From Tabrizicola sp. TH137 (GTDB taxonomy: Bacteria; Pseudomonadota; Alphaproteobacteria; Rhodobacterales; Rhodobacteraceae): a DNA stretch of 64,000 nucleotides. Made by a program: the position numbers and the translations under genes. The stretch is from contig NZ_PKRQ01000003.1 of NCBI RefSeq assembly GCF_002855575.1, positions 124,001 to 188,000 on the forward strand, written 5' to 3'. The notes under the pieces were generated by a model. That model searched no databases. It was not told the origin of the DNA and worked only from the letters and a program-made list of their open reading frames with translations. Of this stretch, positions 1 to 9,935 are shown piece by piece; position 1 is the first letter of the stretch; each line of letters starts with the position of its first letter.

Positions 1-66
1 TATCTGCGACGGATGCTCGAAGTCCAGCTTTTCCCCGAGCTTTGGCAGGTCCGAACCACCCTTTGA
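1..66 (+). CDS. possible C-terminal end of an unidentified protein (truncated by window edge)
   Basis: Frame 1 of the plus strand is open from the first base to a TGA at 64-66. It encodes about 21 residues ending ELWQVRTTL. Codon use is moderately GC-rich at third positions, so this may be the tail of an upstream gene on the same strand as the L,D-transpeptidase. It is too short to assign. The minus strand is also open here (a stretch reading SKGGSDLPKLGEKLDF), so the coding strand is not certain. Bases 67-159 hold nothing else that I can support. Confidence 0.3.
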   Translation, partial: YLRRMLEVQLFPELWQVRTTL

Positions 67-159
67 CGCTTTGACGCATGGCCGCCCGCTGGTTAGGATG
101 GGAACAAGACATCCCGGCAGGGCGACCTCGCCCTGCGCCCACTCATGGACCACCGATTT

Positions 160-1023
160 ATGCGCGCCCCTTTCCTTGCCATCCTCAAGACCTTTGCCGC
201 TGTCGGCCTGATCGCCCTGCTCTCCGCCTGCGTCCAGCAAGGCGGCACTGCCGTCCCAAAGGCCAAACCCGGCGAACCGAAAGAGGTGCAGGGGGCCTAT
301 CTGGCGACCAAGGACGCCAATATCGACATTCCCGCCCTCCCGGTCGAGGAAATCCCCCAGCAGTTCCGCCGCCAGTCGGTCTATTTCGAAACCGCCGAAG
401 CGCCCGGAACCATCATCATCAACCCTTCCCAGCGCGTGCTGCATTATGTGACGGGCAAGAACCAGGCGATCCGCTACGGCATCTCGGTCGGCCGCGCAGG
501 CTTTGAATGGGCCGGCACCGCCATCGTCAGCGAAAAGAAACCCTGGCCGACCTGGACGCCGCCGCCGGAAATGATCGCCCGTGACCCGAAACTCGCCAAA
601 TGGGAAAAGGGCCAGCCCGGCGGTCCGACCAACCCGCTCGGTGCCCGCGCCATCTACCTCACCACCAACGGGGTGGATTACGGCTATCGCATCCACGGCA
701 CGCCGGAATGGCGCTCCATCGGGCGCAACGCCTCGTCCGGCTGCATCCGCATGATCAATCAGGACGTGATCGACCTCTACAACCGCCTTCAGGGTGGCGA
801 AAAGGTCGTGGTCCTCACCCGCGATGGGCAATATCCGACGCGGCTGATCCTGCCGCCGCCGCAGCCGGTCAAGAAGGTGGAACCCGTCGTCGTGCCCGCG
901 GCCATGCCGGCCTTCAACCCGCTTCTGCAAGGCGTGCCTGCCGCGCTTCAGGCTCCGGCAACCACGACGCCCACCACCACGGCACCGGCCACGACGACGA
1001 CCACAACCACGTCGGGCGGCTGA
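160..1023 (+). CDS. L,D-transpeptidase (YkuD domain) lipoprotein
   Basis: Likely forms 3-3 cross-links in peptidoglycan or attaches proteins to it, acting in the periplasm. The N-terminus is a lipoprotein signal: a hydrophobic segment ending in lipobox LLSAC. I chose ATG 160 over the in-frame ATG 145 because it gives a normal short n-region. The YkuD domain occupies roughly residues 75-235. His179 lies in RIHGTPEW and the catalytic Cys195 in SSGCIRM, matching the HxGT...SxGCIRM signature. The C-terminus is a low-complexity Pro/Thr tail ending in Thr runs, typical of periplasmic linkers. It has 287 aa and stands alone, closed by the terminator right behind it. The family call is secure; the exact role (cross-linking or anchoring) is not. 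Confidence 0.88.
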   Translation: MRAPFLAILKTFAAVGLIALLSACVQQGGTAVPKAKPGEPKEVQGAYLATKDANIDIPALPVEEIPQQFRRQSVYFETAEAPGTIIINPSQRVLHYVTGKNQAIRYGISVGRAGFEWAGTAIVSEKKPWPTWTPPPEMIARDPKLAKWEKGQPGGPTNPLGARAIYLTTNGVDYGYRIHGTPEWRSIGRNASSGCIRMINQDVIDLYNRLQGGEKVVVLTRDGQYPTRLILPPPQPVKKVEPVVVPAAMPAFNPLLQGVPAALQAPATTTPTTTAPATTTTTTTSGG

Positions 1024-1044
1024 CCCGCGCTCCGGAATGCACAA

Positions 1045-1076
1045 GGGCCGCTGCGGCATCCCGCAGCGGCCCTTTT
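1045..1076 (+). terminator. Rho-independent terminator of the L,D-transpeptidase gene
   Basis: A perfect 12-bp stem (GGGCCGCTGCGG, 1045-1056, with its complement 1061-1072) has a 4-nt CATC loop and is followed by TTTT. It starts 21 bp after the stop codon. The convergent gene on the minus strand ends at 1093, so the element may serve both. Confidence 0.85.
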
Positions 1077-1092
1077 CCATTCCGGCCCGACC

Positions 1093-1782
1093 TCAGGCCA
1101 GCCAGCGATCGTAATCCGCCACCAGCAGATGCTTCGGCGCGACATCCTCCTCGATCTCCGAAAACCGGCCGATCTTCTTCGAGACGAAAACGTTGTCGGT
1201 CACGTCATCATTCACCGTGGACACTTCGCCGATCAGCACATCGCCCCCCTCTCCCCAGAAGGCATGCCAATCCCCCGGCAGCAGCGTCACGCTCTCGCCC
1301 GGCGACAAAAGCAGCACATCGCCGCCCTTGAAGGGGCGCGGCACGCCATCGCAATAGACCACCCCGCCCTGCGTCTCGGAAAAGGACCCGTCCGGGTTCG
1401 ATCCGTTCAGCCGCACCGCCAGCTTCGCGCCGCCGCGATTGATGATGTCCTCGGCCTTGATCACATGGGTATGGCAGGGGGAATGCTGATCCTTCCGCGA
1501 AATCAACAGCTTCTCGGCATAGCACATGCCGCCCCCGCGTTGCAGGTCCGCCAGCTTGCCATTCCGCAGCGTGAACAGGAACAGCCCCAGCTCGTCAAAG
1601 GCCCCCTGCCCGTAATCGGTGATGTCCCACCCCATCCGCGCGGTGATGATCGCCTGCGCATCGCCCTTCTTCGCCTTGAACTCCTCCGGCGACCAATAGG
1701 CGAAGGGCGGCAGGACAAAGCCGTAATGACGGATCATCTCATCCGCCGCCGCCATGACCTCGTTGATGCGCGACCGTTTCAT
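1093..1782 (-). CDS. D-lyxose isomerase-like cupin protein
   Basis: Resembles the D-lyxose ketol-isomerase family (interconverts D-lyxose and D-xylulose), a cupin-fold metal enzyme. The start at 1782 (MKRSRINEV) has a strong Shine-Dalgarno (GGGGGAGGAC) just upstream; an upstream in-frame extension lacks one. It has 229 aa, the usual family length. Candidate metal-binding residues are the histidines in CHTHVIKAED and the His in GDWHAFWGEG. The PFKGGDVLLLSPGESVTL stretch is a typical cupin barrel. No sugar transporter or kinase lies nearby, so the substrate is inferred from the family only. Confidence 0.7.
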   Translation of the reverse strand: MKRSRINEVMAAADEMIRHYGFVLPPFAYWSPEEFKAKKGDAQAIITARMGWDITDYGQGAFDELGLFLFTLRNGKLADLQRGGGMCYAEKLLISRKDQHSPCHTHVIKAEDIINRGGAKLAVRLNGSNPDGSFSETQGGVVYCDGVPRPFKGGDVLLLSPGESVTLLPGDWHAFWGEGGDVLIGEVSTVNDDVTDNVFVSKKIGRFSEIEEDVAPKHLLVADYDRWLA

Positions 1783-1814
1783 CCCGTCCTCCCCCGTGAA
1801 ACCGTTTCCACCAT

Positions 1815-3170
1815 CTAGACCGATGGCCTTTCCGCCAACAAGGCCGTTCTGCGCCAGAACCGCACCGTCAGCGCCGCCCCGGCCCCTGCCAGCGCAAGGA
1901 TATAACCCGCCCAGATGCCCGAAGGCCCCATGCCGCCCCAATGCGCCAGCATATAGCCCAGCGGCAGCGCCACCGGCCAATAGGCGATGGCCGACACCAT
2001 GGCAGGCCAGGCCGTATCCGACAGCCCGCGCAATGATCCCAGCATGGCCGACTGCACCGCATCGGAAACCTGCATCGGCGCAAAGACAAGGAAGATCGCC
2101 GCCGCCACCGCCACCACCTCCGGGTCATCGGTCACCAGCCGCGCGATGGCCTCCCCCTCCAGCGCCAGCACCACGGCCGCCGCCACCAGCCACACCCCCG
2201 CCACCGCCACGGCGGCCAGCGCGATGGGCCGCAACGCGCCAAGGTTCTCCGCCCCCCGCTCCTGCGCGACGCGGATCGCCACCGCCCCCGCCACGCCCAG
2301 GGGCAGCATGTACAGAACCCCGCCCACCGCCTGCGCCACCTGATTTCCCGCCAGCGCCACCGTGCCAAAAGCCCCGATCATCAGCGTCGCGATGCTGACC
2401 GACGCCGTCTCCACCACATACATCGCCCCCAGTGGCGCGCCCTCGCGGAAGGTGATCCCCATTTCGCGCAGCTTCACCTGTCGCCGCAGCCGCAGCCGCC
2501 GCATCGACGGCGCATAGCGCCACCAGAAAAAGGCCACCAGCAGGGCCAGCGTCTCGGCCAGGAACGAGGCGAGCCCCGCCCCGGTCAGCCCCAGTTCCGG
2601 AAGCGGCCCGATCCCCCAGATCAGCGCATAGTTCAATGGCACGTTGATCGCCACGCCCAGAAAGGCGAAGGCCGTGCCAAGCCATGGCTTCTCCACCGCC
2701 TCGAAGGCCGATTTGAACACGGTCAGGATCGCGAAGGGAATCAGGAAGGCGCAGATCCAGAACCAATAGGCTCCCATCGCCGCCACCACCTCTTCCGGCT
2801 GGCCAAGCAGCGGCAAGAGCGGCCACAGCGCCGCCATCACCAGCGCCGACCCCACGCCCACCAGCGCCCCCAGCGCAAGGCCCGATCGCAGGATGCCCGG
2901 AATGGCCAGCCCCTCCCCCGCGCCCCAGGCCGCCCCGATCCGCACCGACAGGGCCGAGAGCAGGCCGTAGATCGCCGCATAGAACAGAACCGCCACCGCC
3001 CCCGTCAGCCCGACCGCCGCCAACGGCACCGGCCCCAGCGGCGCCAGCATCACCGAATCTGTCACCCCGATCAGCGTGCTCGCCGCCAGCCCCATCACGA
3101 TGGGCAGCGCCAGACCCACGATCCCGGGCACTTCCCGCCAGATCGCCCCGATCAATGCCCGCCCCTGCAC
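1815..3170 (-). CDS. MATE-family multidrug/cation antiporter
   Basis: An inner-membrane efflux transporter of the multidrug and toxic compound extrusion family, exporting organic cations by Na+ or H+ antiport. It has 451 aa with about twelve hydrophobic segments in two repeats. The N-terminus (GIVGLALPIVMGLAASTLIG) and the PLGPVPLAAVGL stretch are typical. The start is a GTG at 3170 with GGAAGGG upstream. It is transcribed divergently from a TetR-family regulator, and the gap holds two near-identical palindromes. This suggests substrate-responsive repression of the pump. The substrate is unknown. Confidence 0.85.
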   Translation of the reverse strand: MQGRALIGAIWREVPGIVGLALPIVMGLAASTLIGVTDSVMLAPLGPVPLAAVGLTGAVAVLFYAAIYGLLSALSVRIGAAWGAGEGLAIPGILRSGLALGALVGVGSALVMAALWPLLPLLGQPEEVVAAMGAYWFWICAFLIPFAILTVFKSAFEAVEKPWLGTAFAFLGVAINVPLNYALIWGIGPLPELGLTGAGLASFLAETLALLVAFFWWRYAPSMRRLRLRRQVKLREMGITFREGAPLGAMYVVETASVSIATLMIGAFGTVALAGNQVAQAVGGVLYMLPLGVAGAVAIRVAQERGAENLGALRPIALAAVAVAGVWLVAAAVVLALEGEAIARLVTDDPEVVAVAAAIFLVFAPMQVSDAVQSAMLGSLRGLSDTAWPAMVSAIAYWPVALPLGYMLAHWGGMGPSGIWAGYILALAGAGAALTVRFWRRTALLAERPSV

Positions 3171-3187
3171 TTGCCGCGCCCTTCCGT

Positions 3188-3210
3188 TTCACATACGATC
3201 CGTATGTGAA
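3188..3210. promoter_or_regulatory. putative TetR-family operator, site 1
   Basis: A perfect 23-bp palindrome with core ACATACG-ATC-CGTATGT at 3191-3207. It lies just upstream of the divergent MATE gene and 24 bp before the regulator start codon. An identical half-site pair recurs 31 bp downstream, about three helical turns. Inferred to bind the adjacent TetR-family protein. Confidence 0.75.
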
Positions 3211-3221
3211 TTCCCTAGCTC

Positions 3222-3238
3222 ACATACGGCCCGTATGT
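3222..3238. promoter_or_regulatory. putative TetR-family operator, site 2 (overlaps the regulator start codon)
   Basis: A perfect 17-bp palindrome ACATACG-GCC-CGTATGT with the same arms as site 1 and a different 3-bp centre. The ATG of the regulator gene (3235-3237) lies inside the right arm. Binding here would block the regulator's own expression directly, suggesting autorepression. Confidence 0.75.
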
Positions 3239-3867
3239 CAATCTCGCCCCAACCTGCCCCTCCTTCCCTTCCCCGCCCGCAGGGCAGGGCCGAGGCCGCC
3301 GAACAGACCGCCGCGCGCCTCATCGCCACGGCTCGGCAGGCCTTCGCCACGCAGGGCTTCGCCCATGTCTCGCTTGACGCGCTCGCCGCCGAGGCGGGCG
3401 TCACCCGCGGCGCGCTCCACCACCATTTCCAGAACAAGGCCGGGCTGTTCGAGGCCGTCTTTCGCGCCGTCGATGCCGAAATCGGCCGCGAACTGGACAT
3501 CATCTACGAGGCCGAGGATGACCCCTGGCGCGGCCTGACCGCCTGCTACCACGCCTATCTCGACCTTACCCTCAGCCCGGACCGCGCCCGCATCCTCTTC
3601 CGCGACGCGCCCGCCGTGATGGGCGCGCAGGCGATGGACATCTTGATGCAATCCGGCTTCGCGATGATCGTGGAAGACCTCACCTGCCTCATCGCCGCAG
3701 GCCGCCTGCGCCCGCTCGACCCTGTCGCCGTGACACATCTTCTGAACGGCGCTGTGATGGCACAGGCGCTCTGGCTGGCCGGCTGCGATGGCGGGACCGA
3801 AGCGCAGCGGGCCGCCGCCCATGCCGCACTCGATGCCACCTTCGACGGCCTCACCCTGCGCCCGTGA
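3235..3867 (+). CDS. TetR/AcrR-family transcriptional regulator
   Basis: A dimeric repressor with an N-terminal helix-turn-helix (about residues 20-65: ATQGFAHVSLDALAAEAG, then VTRGALHHHFQNKAGLFEAV) and a variable ligand-binding C-terminal domain; 210 aa. The start at 3235 sits inside an operator palindrome and has little Shine-Dalgarno upstream, so the transcript may be leaderless or nearly so. Longer in-frame extensions run into the MATE gene and are not credible. It probably represses itself and the divergent MATE pump and is released by a pump substrate. Confidence 0.88.
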   Translation: MSISPQPAPPSLPRPQGRAEAAEQTAARLIATARQAFATQGFAHVSLDALAAEAGVTRGALHHHFQNKAGLFEAVFRAVDAEIGRELDIIYEAEDDPWRGLTACYHAYLDLTLSPDRARILFRDAPAVMGAQAMDILMQSGFAMIVEDLTCLIAAGRLRPLDPVAVTHLLNGAVMAQALWLAGCDGGTEAQRAAAHAALDATFDGLTLRP

Positions 3868-3880
3868 ACGGTCCCCGCAA

Positions 3881-4678
3881 TCAGGCCCGCCGCGCCACCG
3901 CCGCAGGCCCCGCCCGCCGCGCCTGCGCAAACTCTGCCACCGCCCTACCAAAGGCCGTGAACAGCGGCCGCGATACCGGATCGCTCGCCGCGTTCCATTC
4001 CGGATGCCACTGCACCGAAAGGGTGAAACCCGGCGCATCCTTCACGTAAATCGCCTCGGGCGTCCCATCCGGGGCCACCCCGTCGATCACGATCCCCTGC
4101 CCCGGCCGGGCGATCCCCTGCCCATGCAGCGTATTGGTCATCACCTCTTCCGCCCCCATCAGGCGATGGAACACGCCCCCCGGCGTGAACCGCACCGGAT
4201 GGCGCAGGGCGAACTTCTCCTCGATCGTCCCGTCGGGCGGCATCCGATGGTTCATCCGCCCCGGCAGGTCGCGGATCTCCGGGTGCAGCGTGCCGCCCAG
4301 CGCCACGTTCACCTCCTGAAACCCGCGGCAGATGCCCAGAAACGGCTGCCCCCGCGCCACGCATTCCCGCACCAGCGGCAGCGTCACCGCATCGCGGCAG
4401 CGGTCAAAACTGCCATGGGCAGGCGTCTCCTCCTCGCCATATTCGCTCGGATGCACATTCGGTCGTCCGCCCGTCAGAAGGAACCCGTCGCACAGCTCCA
4501 ACAGCTCTTCCACCGCCACGAAGGCGGGATTGGAAGGGATGATCAAGGGCAGACAGCCCGCCACCTTCGCCACCGCCTCGGAATTCATCGTTCCTCCGGC
4601 ATGGACGGGATACTCGTTGTTGATCATGTTCATATTGCCGATGATCCCCACGACGGGGCGGCGGCCTGCGGCTGTCAT
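3881..4678 (-). CDS. class I glutamine amidotransferase-like gamma-glutamyl hydrolase (peptidase C26)
   Basis: A stand-alone member of the C26 / gamma-glutamyl-GABA hydrolase (PuuD-like) family, which cleaves gamma-glutamyl bonds. The nucleophile Cys is in PFLGICRGFQEVNVALGG and the His-Glu pair in LSVQWHPEWNA, completing the catalytic triad. It has 265 aa, the normal length. The N-terminus RRPVVGIIGNMNMIN is typical of the family. It is convergent with the TetR gene (13 bp apart). No polyamine-catabolism neighbours are present, so the substrate is unresolved. Confidence 0.8.
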   Translation of the reverse strand: MTAAGRRPVVGIIGNMNMINNEYPVHAGGTMNSEAVAKVAGCLPLIIPSNPAFVAVEELLELCDGFLLTGGRPNVHPSEYGEEETPAHGSFDRCRDAVTLPLVRECVARGQPFLGICRGFQEVNVALGGTLHPEIRDLPGRMNHRMPPDGTIEEKFALRHPVRFTPGGVFHRLMGAEEVMTNTLHGQGIARPGQGIVIDGVAPDGTPEAIYVKDAPGFTLSVQWHPEWNAASDPVSRPLFTAFGRAVAEFAQARRAGPAAVARRA

Positions 4679-4907
4679 GGCACGGTCATCCTTCCTTCAT
4701 GGTAAGGATAGGCGTCCTTTCTGCACAAGCAAAGGGTCCAGCCGCCGCAACCCTGTGCGCCCGCGCAGGGCGCCGGTGCGCGCTGCCCGGCCGGGCAGCA
4801 TTCCGCCCGCAGCGGGGCAGCCCGCGAAAAGTCACAGCGCCGTGTCTTGCCTTCCAGCAGGGGGAAGCCTCGACACATCGTTTCTCTCACGAATTCCAGA
4901 GGATGCC

Positions 4908-5291
4908 ATGACCCGCCATTTCCCCCTCGCCGCACTCCTGGCCCTGACCCTCGCCGCGCCGCTCGCGGCCCAGACGACCGATCATTCCGGCCATGACATG
5001 GGGTCCGACCATGCGGCCCATGGCATGGGCACCGACAGCCCCGCCACCACCGCCTTCCGCGAGGCGAATGCCCGCATGCACAGCGGCATGGACATCCCCT
5101 TCACCGGCAATGCCGATATCGACTTCATCCGTGGCATGATCGCCCACCATCAGGGCGCCATCGACATGGCCCGCATCGTGCTGGACCACGGCACCGACCC
5201 CGAGGTGAAGAAACTCGCCACCGAGATCATTGCCGCACAAGAGGCCGAAATCACCTGGATGCAGGACTGGCTGGCAAAGAACGGCGGCTGA
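4908..5291 (+). CDS. DUF305 family secreted protein
   Basis: A 127-aa exported protein. The start at 4908 follows AGAGGA, and the N-terminus MTRHFPLAALLALTLAAP is a Sec signal peptide cleaved near PLAAQ. A His/Met/Asp-rich linker (HSGHDMGSDHAAHGMG) suggests metal (copper) binding. The C-terminal half is the DUF305 ferritin-like helical bundle: DFIRGMIAHHQGAIDMA, then ATEIIAAQEAEITWM. DUF305 proteins often accompany copper handling. No copper genes are adjacent here, so that role is only a suggestion. Confidence 0.8.
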   Translation: MTRHFPLAALLALTLAAPLAAQTTDHSGHDMGSDHAAHGMGTDSPATTAFREANARMHSGMDIPFTGNADIDFIRGMIAHHQGAIDMARIVLDHGTDPEVKKLATEIIAAQEAEITWMQDWLAKNGG

Positions 5292-5313
5292 CCAAGGCGG
5301 CCGGCAAAGGCGG

Positions 5314-6522
5314 TCAGACGACCGCCTTCCCCACCACCTCCGCCGCCGCGGCAAGGCCGCCGGGGCCGAAGGGGATGCCCAGGCTCACCATCCCCGCCTC
5401 CATCACCGCCAGCGCGCCAAGGGTCATATGGGCATTCACATGCCCCATATGCGCCACCCGCAGGAAGCCGTGATAGGCCGGGTCCGTGGCCGGGGCCATC
5501 CCCAGCCCGATCCCCAGCGTCACGCCCGCCTTGTGTTCCGTCCATTCCCGCAGCCGCGTCGCATGGGGCGCGCCCATCCGCGCCGCCGTGACCGACCGGC
5601 CCCGATGCACAGGCTCCGCCACGTTCAGCCCGATCGCCGGATTGCCCGCCGACCAGCAGTCAAACGCCGCCCAGACCGCCCGCGCCAGCACCTCATGCCG
5701 CGCCCAGACCGCCTCCAGCCCCTCTTCATCCAGGATCATCGTCAGGCTTTCGCGCAGGCCGAACAGGTGATGCGTCGGCGCGGTGCCGTTCCAGTATTGC
5801 CAGAACTCGCCCGCATCGGCGCGCGGCGTCCAATCCCAATAGGGCGTCCGCAGGTCCGACACCCGGCACCGCTCCCGCGCCTTCTCGGAAAACCAGACGA
5901 AGCCGATCCCCGGCGGCACCATCAGCCCCTTCTGGCTGGCCGCCACCATCACATCCACGCCCCAGTCATCCATGCGGAATGCGTCACAGGCCAGCGAGGC
6001 GATGCAATCCACCGCCAGCAGCGCGGGGTGCCCCACCGCATCCATCACCGCCCGCAGGGCCGGGATATCCGTCCGCACCGTGCTGGCCGTATCCACATGC
6101 GTCGTCAGCACCGCCTTGAACCGATGCCCGCCATCCGCCCGCAGCGCCGCCTCCACCCGCGCGAAATCGACGGGCGAGGACTTGCCGAAATCCAGCACCT
6201 CAACCTCGACCCCAAGCGCCCGCACCGACTCGGCCCAGGACAGCCCGAACCGCCCCGTCGCCAGAACCAGCGCCCGGTCCCCGCGCGAAAACAGGTTCAT
6301 GTTCGCCGCTTCCCACACGCCATGGCCATTGGCGATATACAGCGCCACATTCTGCACCGTCCCCGCCACCCGCCGCAGATCGGGCCAAAGCGTCTCCACC
6401 ATCTCGGGCAGCCGCCCCTCATAGATATTGGGCGCCGCCCGATGCATCGCCGCCAGCACCCGGTCCGGCATCACCGAAGGGCCGGGGATCGCAAGATAGG
6501 GGCGGCCATTCGACAGGGTCAT
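5314..6522 (-). CDS. PLP-dependent class V aminotransferase (serine/alanine-glyoxylate type)
   Basis: Fold-type I aminotransferase of the alanine-glyoxylate / serine-glyoxylate branch; 402 aa from ATG 6522, which has AAGGAG upstream. The N-terminus (YLAIPGPSVMPDRVL) is the family's conserved glyoxylate-aminotransferase start. The PLP-binding lysine is in VMVAASQKGLMVPPGIGFVW, with the upstream Asp in LLAVDCIASLACDAF. Serine-glyoxylate aminotransferases serve the serine cycle or glycine/serine metabolism, but no serine-cycle genes are nearby. Preferred substrates cannot be deduced from sequence. Confidence 0.8.
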   Translation of the reverse strand: MTLSNGRPYLAIPGPSVMPDRVLAAMHRAAPNIYEGRLPEMVETLWPDLRRVAGTVQNVALYIANGHGVWEAANMNLFSRGDRALVLATGRFGLSWAESVRALGVEVEVLDFGKSSPVDFARVEAALRADGGHRFKAVLTTHVDTASTVRTDIPALRAVMDAVGHPALLAVDCIASLACDAFRMDDWGVDVMVAASQKGLMVPPGIGFVWFSEKARERCRVSDLRTPYWDWTPRADAGEFWQYWNGTAPTHHLFGLRESLTMILDEEGLEAVWARHEVLARAVWAAFDCWSAGNPAIGLNVAEPVHRGRSVTAARMGAPHATRLREWTEHKAGVTLGIGLGMAPATDPAYHGFLRVAHMGHVNAHMTLGALAVMEAGMVSLGIPFGPGGLAAAAEVVGKAVV

Positions 6523-6547
6523 CGCTCTCTCCTTCGGGAAACACTCC

Positions 6548-8473
<1,926 letters not shown>

Positions 8474-8505
8474 CCCCTATCTTGGCCGCCGAAAGGATAC
8501 CGCAG

Positions 8506-9282
8506 ATGCATGGGGAAGAGGCCACCGACCGCAGAATCATCACCCTCGAAGGGGCCGATGCGCTGCATTTCCTTCAGGGCCTCGTCTCCAACGATGTCCG
8601 CCCGCTGGAGAAAGGCCCCGGCCTCGTCTGGGCCGCCCTCCTCACCCCGCAGGGCAAGTATCTGGCCGATTTCCTGATCGCCCGCCTGCCCGACGGAACC
8701 CTCCTCCTCGACCTGCCCGAAGCGCTGGCCGACGCGACCCTGCGCCGCCTCACCCTCTACCGCCTGCGCGCCGATGTCCGCCTGACACCCTCCCCCCTCC
8801 ATGTCCAGCGCGGCCTCGGCCCCGCCCCCGACGGCGCCTTCGCCGATCCCCGCCACCCGGCCCTCGGCTGGCGGCTCTACACCCCCACCCCCGGCCAGAC
8901 GCCGCAGATCGACTGGGACGCGATCCGCGTCGCCCATGTCATCCCCGAGGCGGGCCGCGAACTCATCCCCGATGACAGCTACATCCTCGAAGCCGGGTTC
9001 GAACGCCTCCATGGCGTCGATTTCCGCAAGGGCTGCTATGTCGGTCAGGAAGTCACCGCAAGGATGAAGCACAAGACCGAATTGCGCAAAGGCCTTGCCC
9101 GCATCCGCATCACCGGCGATGCCCCCTTCGGCAGCCCGATCACCGCCGAGGATCGCGCTGTCGGAACCCTCTTCACCCGGTCGGGCGACCGCGCCCTCGC
9201 CCATCTGCGGCTGGACCGTGCCACCGGCCCGATGCAGGCCGGAACCGCCACAATCACGCTGGACCCCGACGACTTGGCATGA
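8506..9282 (+). CDS. ygfZ: folate-binding YgfZ/GcvT-like protein
   Basis: A YgfZ-family protein that supports assembly or repair of certain iron-sulfur enzymes in a tetrahydrofolate-dependent way; cytoplasmic. The diagnostic motif KGCYVGQEVTARMKHK is present with its conserved Cys. The N-terminus LEGADALHFLQGLVSNDV is typical. ATG 8506 is preferred over TTG 8482 because AAAGGA lies about 8 bases upstream. It has 258 aa and begins 32 bp after the ABC exporter, so the two may be co-transcribed. Confidence 0.85.
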   Translation: MHGEEATDRRIITLEGADALHFLQGLVSNDVRPLEKGPGLVWAALLTPQGKYLADFLIARLPDGTLLLDLPEALADATLRRLTLYRLRADVRLTPSPLHVQRGLGPAPDGAFADPRHPALGWRLYTPTPGQTPQIDWDAIRVAHVIPEAGRELIPDDSYILEAGFERLHGVDFRKGCYVGQEVTARMKHKTELRKGLARIRITGDAPFGSPITAEDRAVGTLFTRSGDRALAHLRLDRATGPMQAGTATITLDPDDLA

Positions 9283-9516
9283 CCTTTGCCATGGTCACCG
9301 TGACGTGACGGGAAAAAGGCGGAAATGCGTTGAAGAATTATGAACTCTGCCTATATCCAGCGGACAGTTCACCGCTGATCCGACGATATATTGTATGGAT
9401 ACAGGAAAGTAATGCACCACATGCATGCCTGACCTGCTAAAAGGACAATACCGAATCGTGACCAAACGGTCATATTCGCCGGACGCCAGAAAAGACAAGA
9501 ACAGGACAACGACGAG

Positions 9517-9843
9517 ATGGTCGATTTCGTTGATGGCACCGCCTTCAATTACGAACAGGGTCAGCGGGCGCGCAAGCTCTTCGCTGCCGTGGTTCTCGCT
9601 GCGCTCGATGATGCGATCGCAGATGACAAGAAATACGGGAACGGCCCGGAACAGATCGCCCGTTGGGCGCGGTCGCGCGACGGGCGCGAGGTTCTGTCCT
9701 GCGCCGGGATCGACCCGAACGAGCGGGTCGTGAAAGGCCTGATGGATTTCGTGGCCAAGGGTGTCCGCACCTCCGTCGCGCTCTCGCGCGAGGAATCCGA
9801 ACGCCGCCACGCGCTTGAGGCGGAACAGGCCGAAGCGGCCTGA
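9517..9843 (+). CDS. small conserved hypothetical protein (DUF6280-like)
   Basis: A 108-aa soluble, mostly helical protein with no signal peptide or membrane segment. ATG 9517 has an AGGAC-type ribosome site and the coding bias is good. I recall it as a Rhodobacteraceae family of unknown function (possibly DUF6280); that name is from memory and uncertain. The tail (residues ~90-108) is a charged Glu/Ala/Arg helix. It is followed by a strong terminator. The 234-bp gap before it (9283-9516) is AT-richer than its surroundings and probably holds its promoter; I could not define -35/-10 boxes. No function is assigned. Confidence 0.7.
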   Translation: MVDFVDGTAFNYEQGQRARKLFAAVVLAALDDAIADDKKYGNGPEQIARWARSRDGREVLSCAGIDPNERVVKGLMDFVAKGVRTSVALSREESERRHALEAEQAEAA

Positions 9844-9885
9844 TCCCCCGCGCCTTGCCCCGGGCCCCGCAGGGGGCCGGAAACG

Positions 9886-9911
9886 AAAACGCGCCCCTCG
9901 GGGCGCGTTTT
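9886..9911. terminator. bidirectional Rho-independent terminator
   Basis: Perfect inverted repeat AAAACGCGCCC-CTCG-GGGCGCGTTTT: an A-tract on one side and a T-tract on the other give a U-run in both directions. It lies between the plus-strand small hypothetical (ends 9843) and the convergent minus-strand PopZ-like gene (ends 9936), and can serve both. Confidence 0.85.
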
Positions 9912-9935
9912 GCTTTTCCCTGCTGGCCCCACGGC

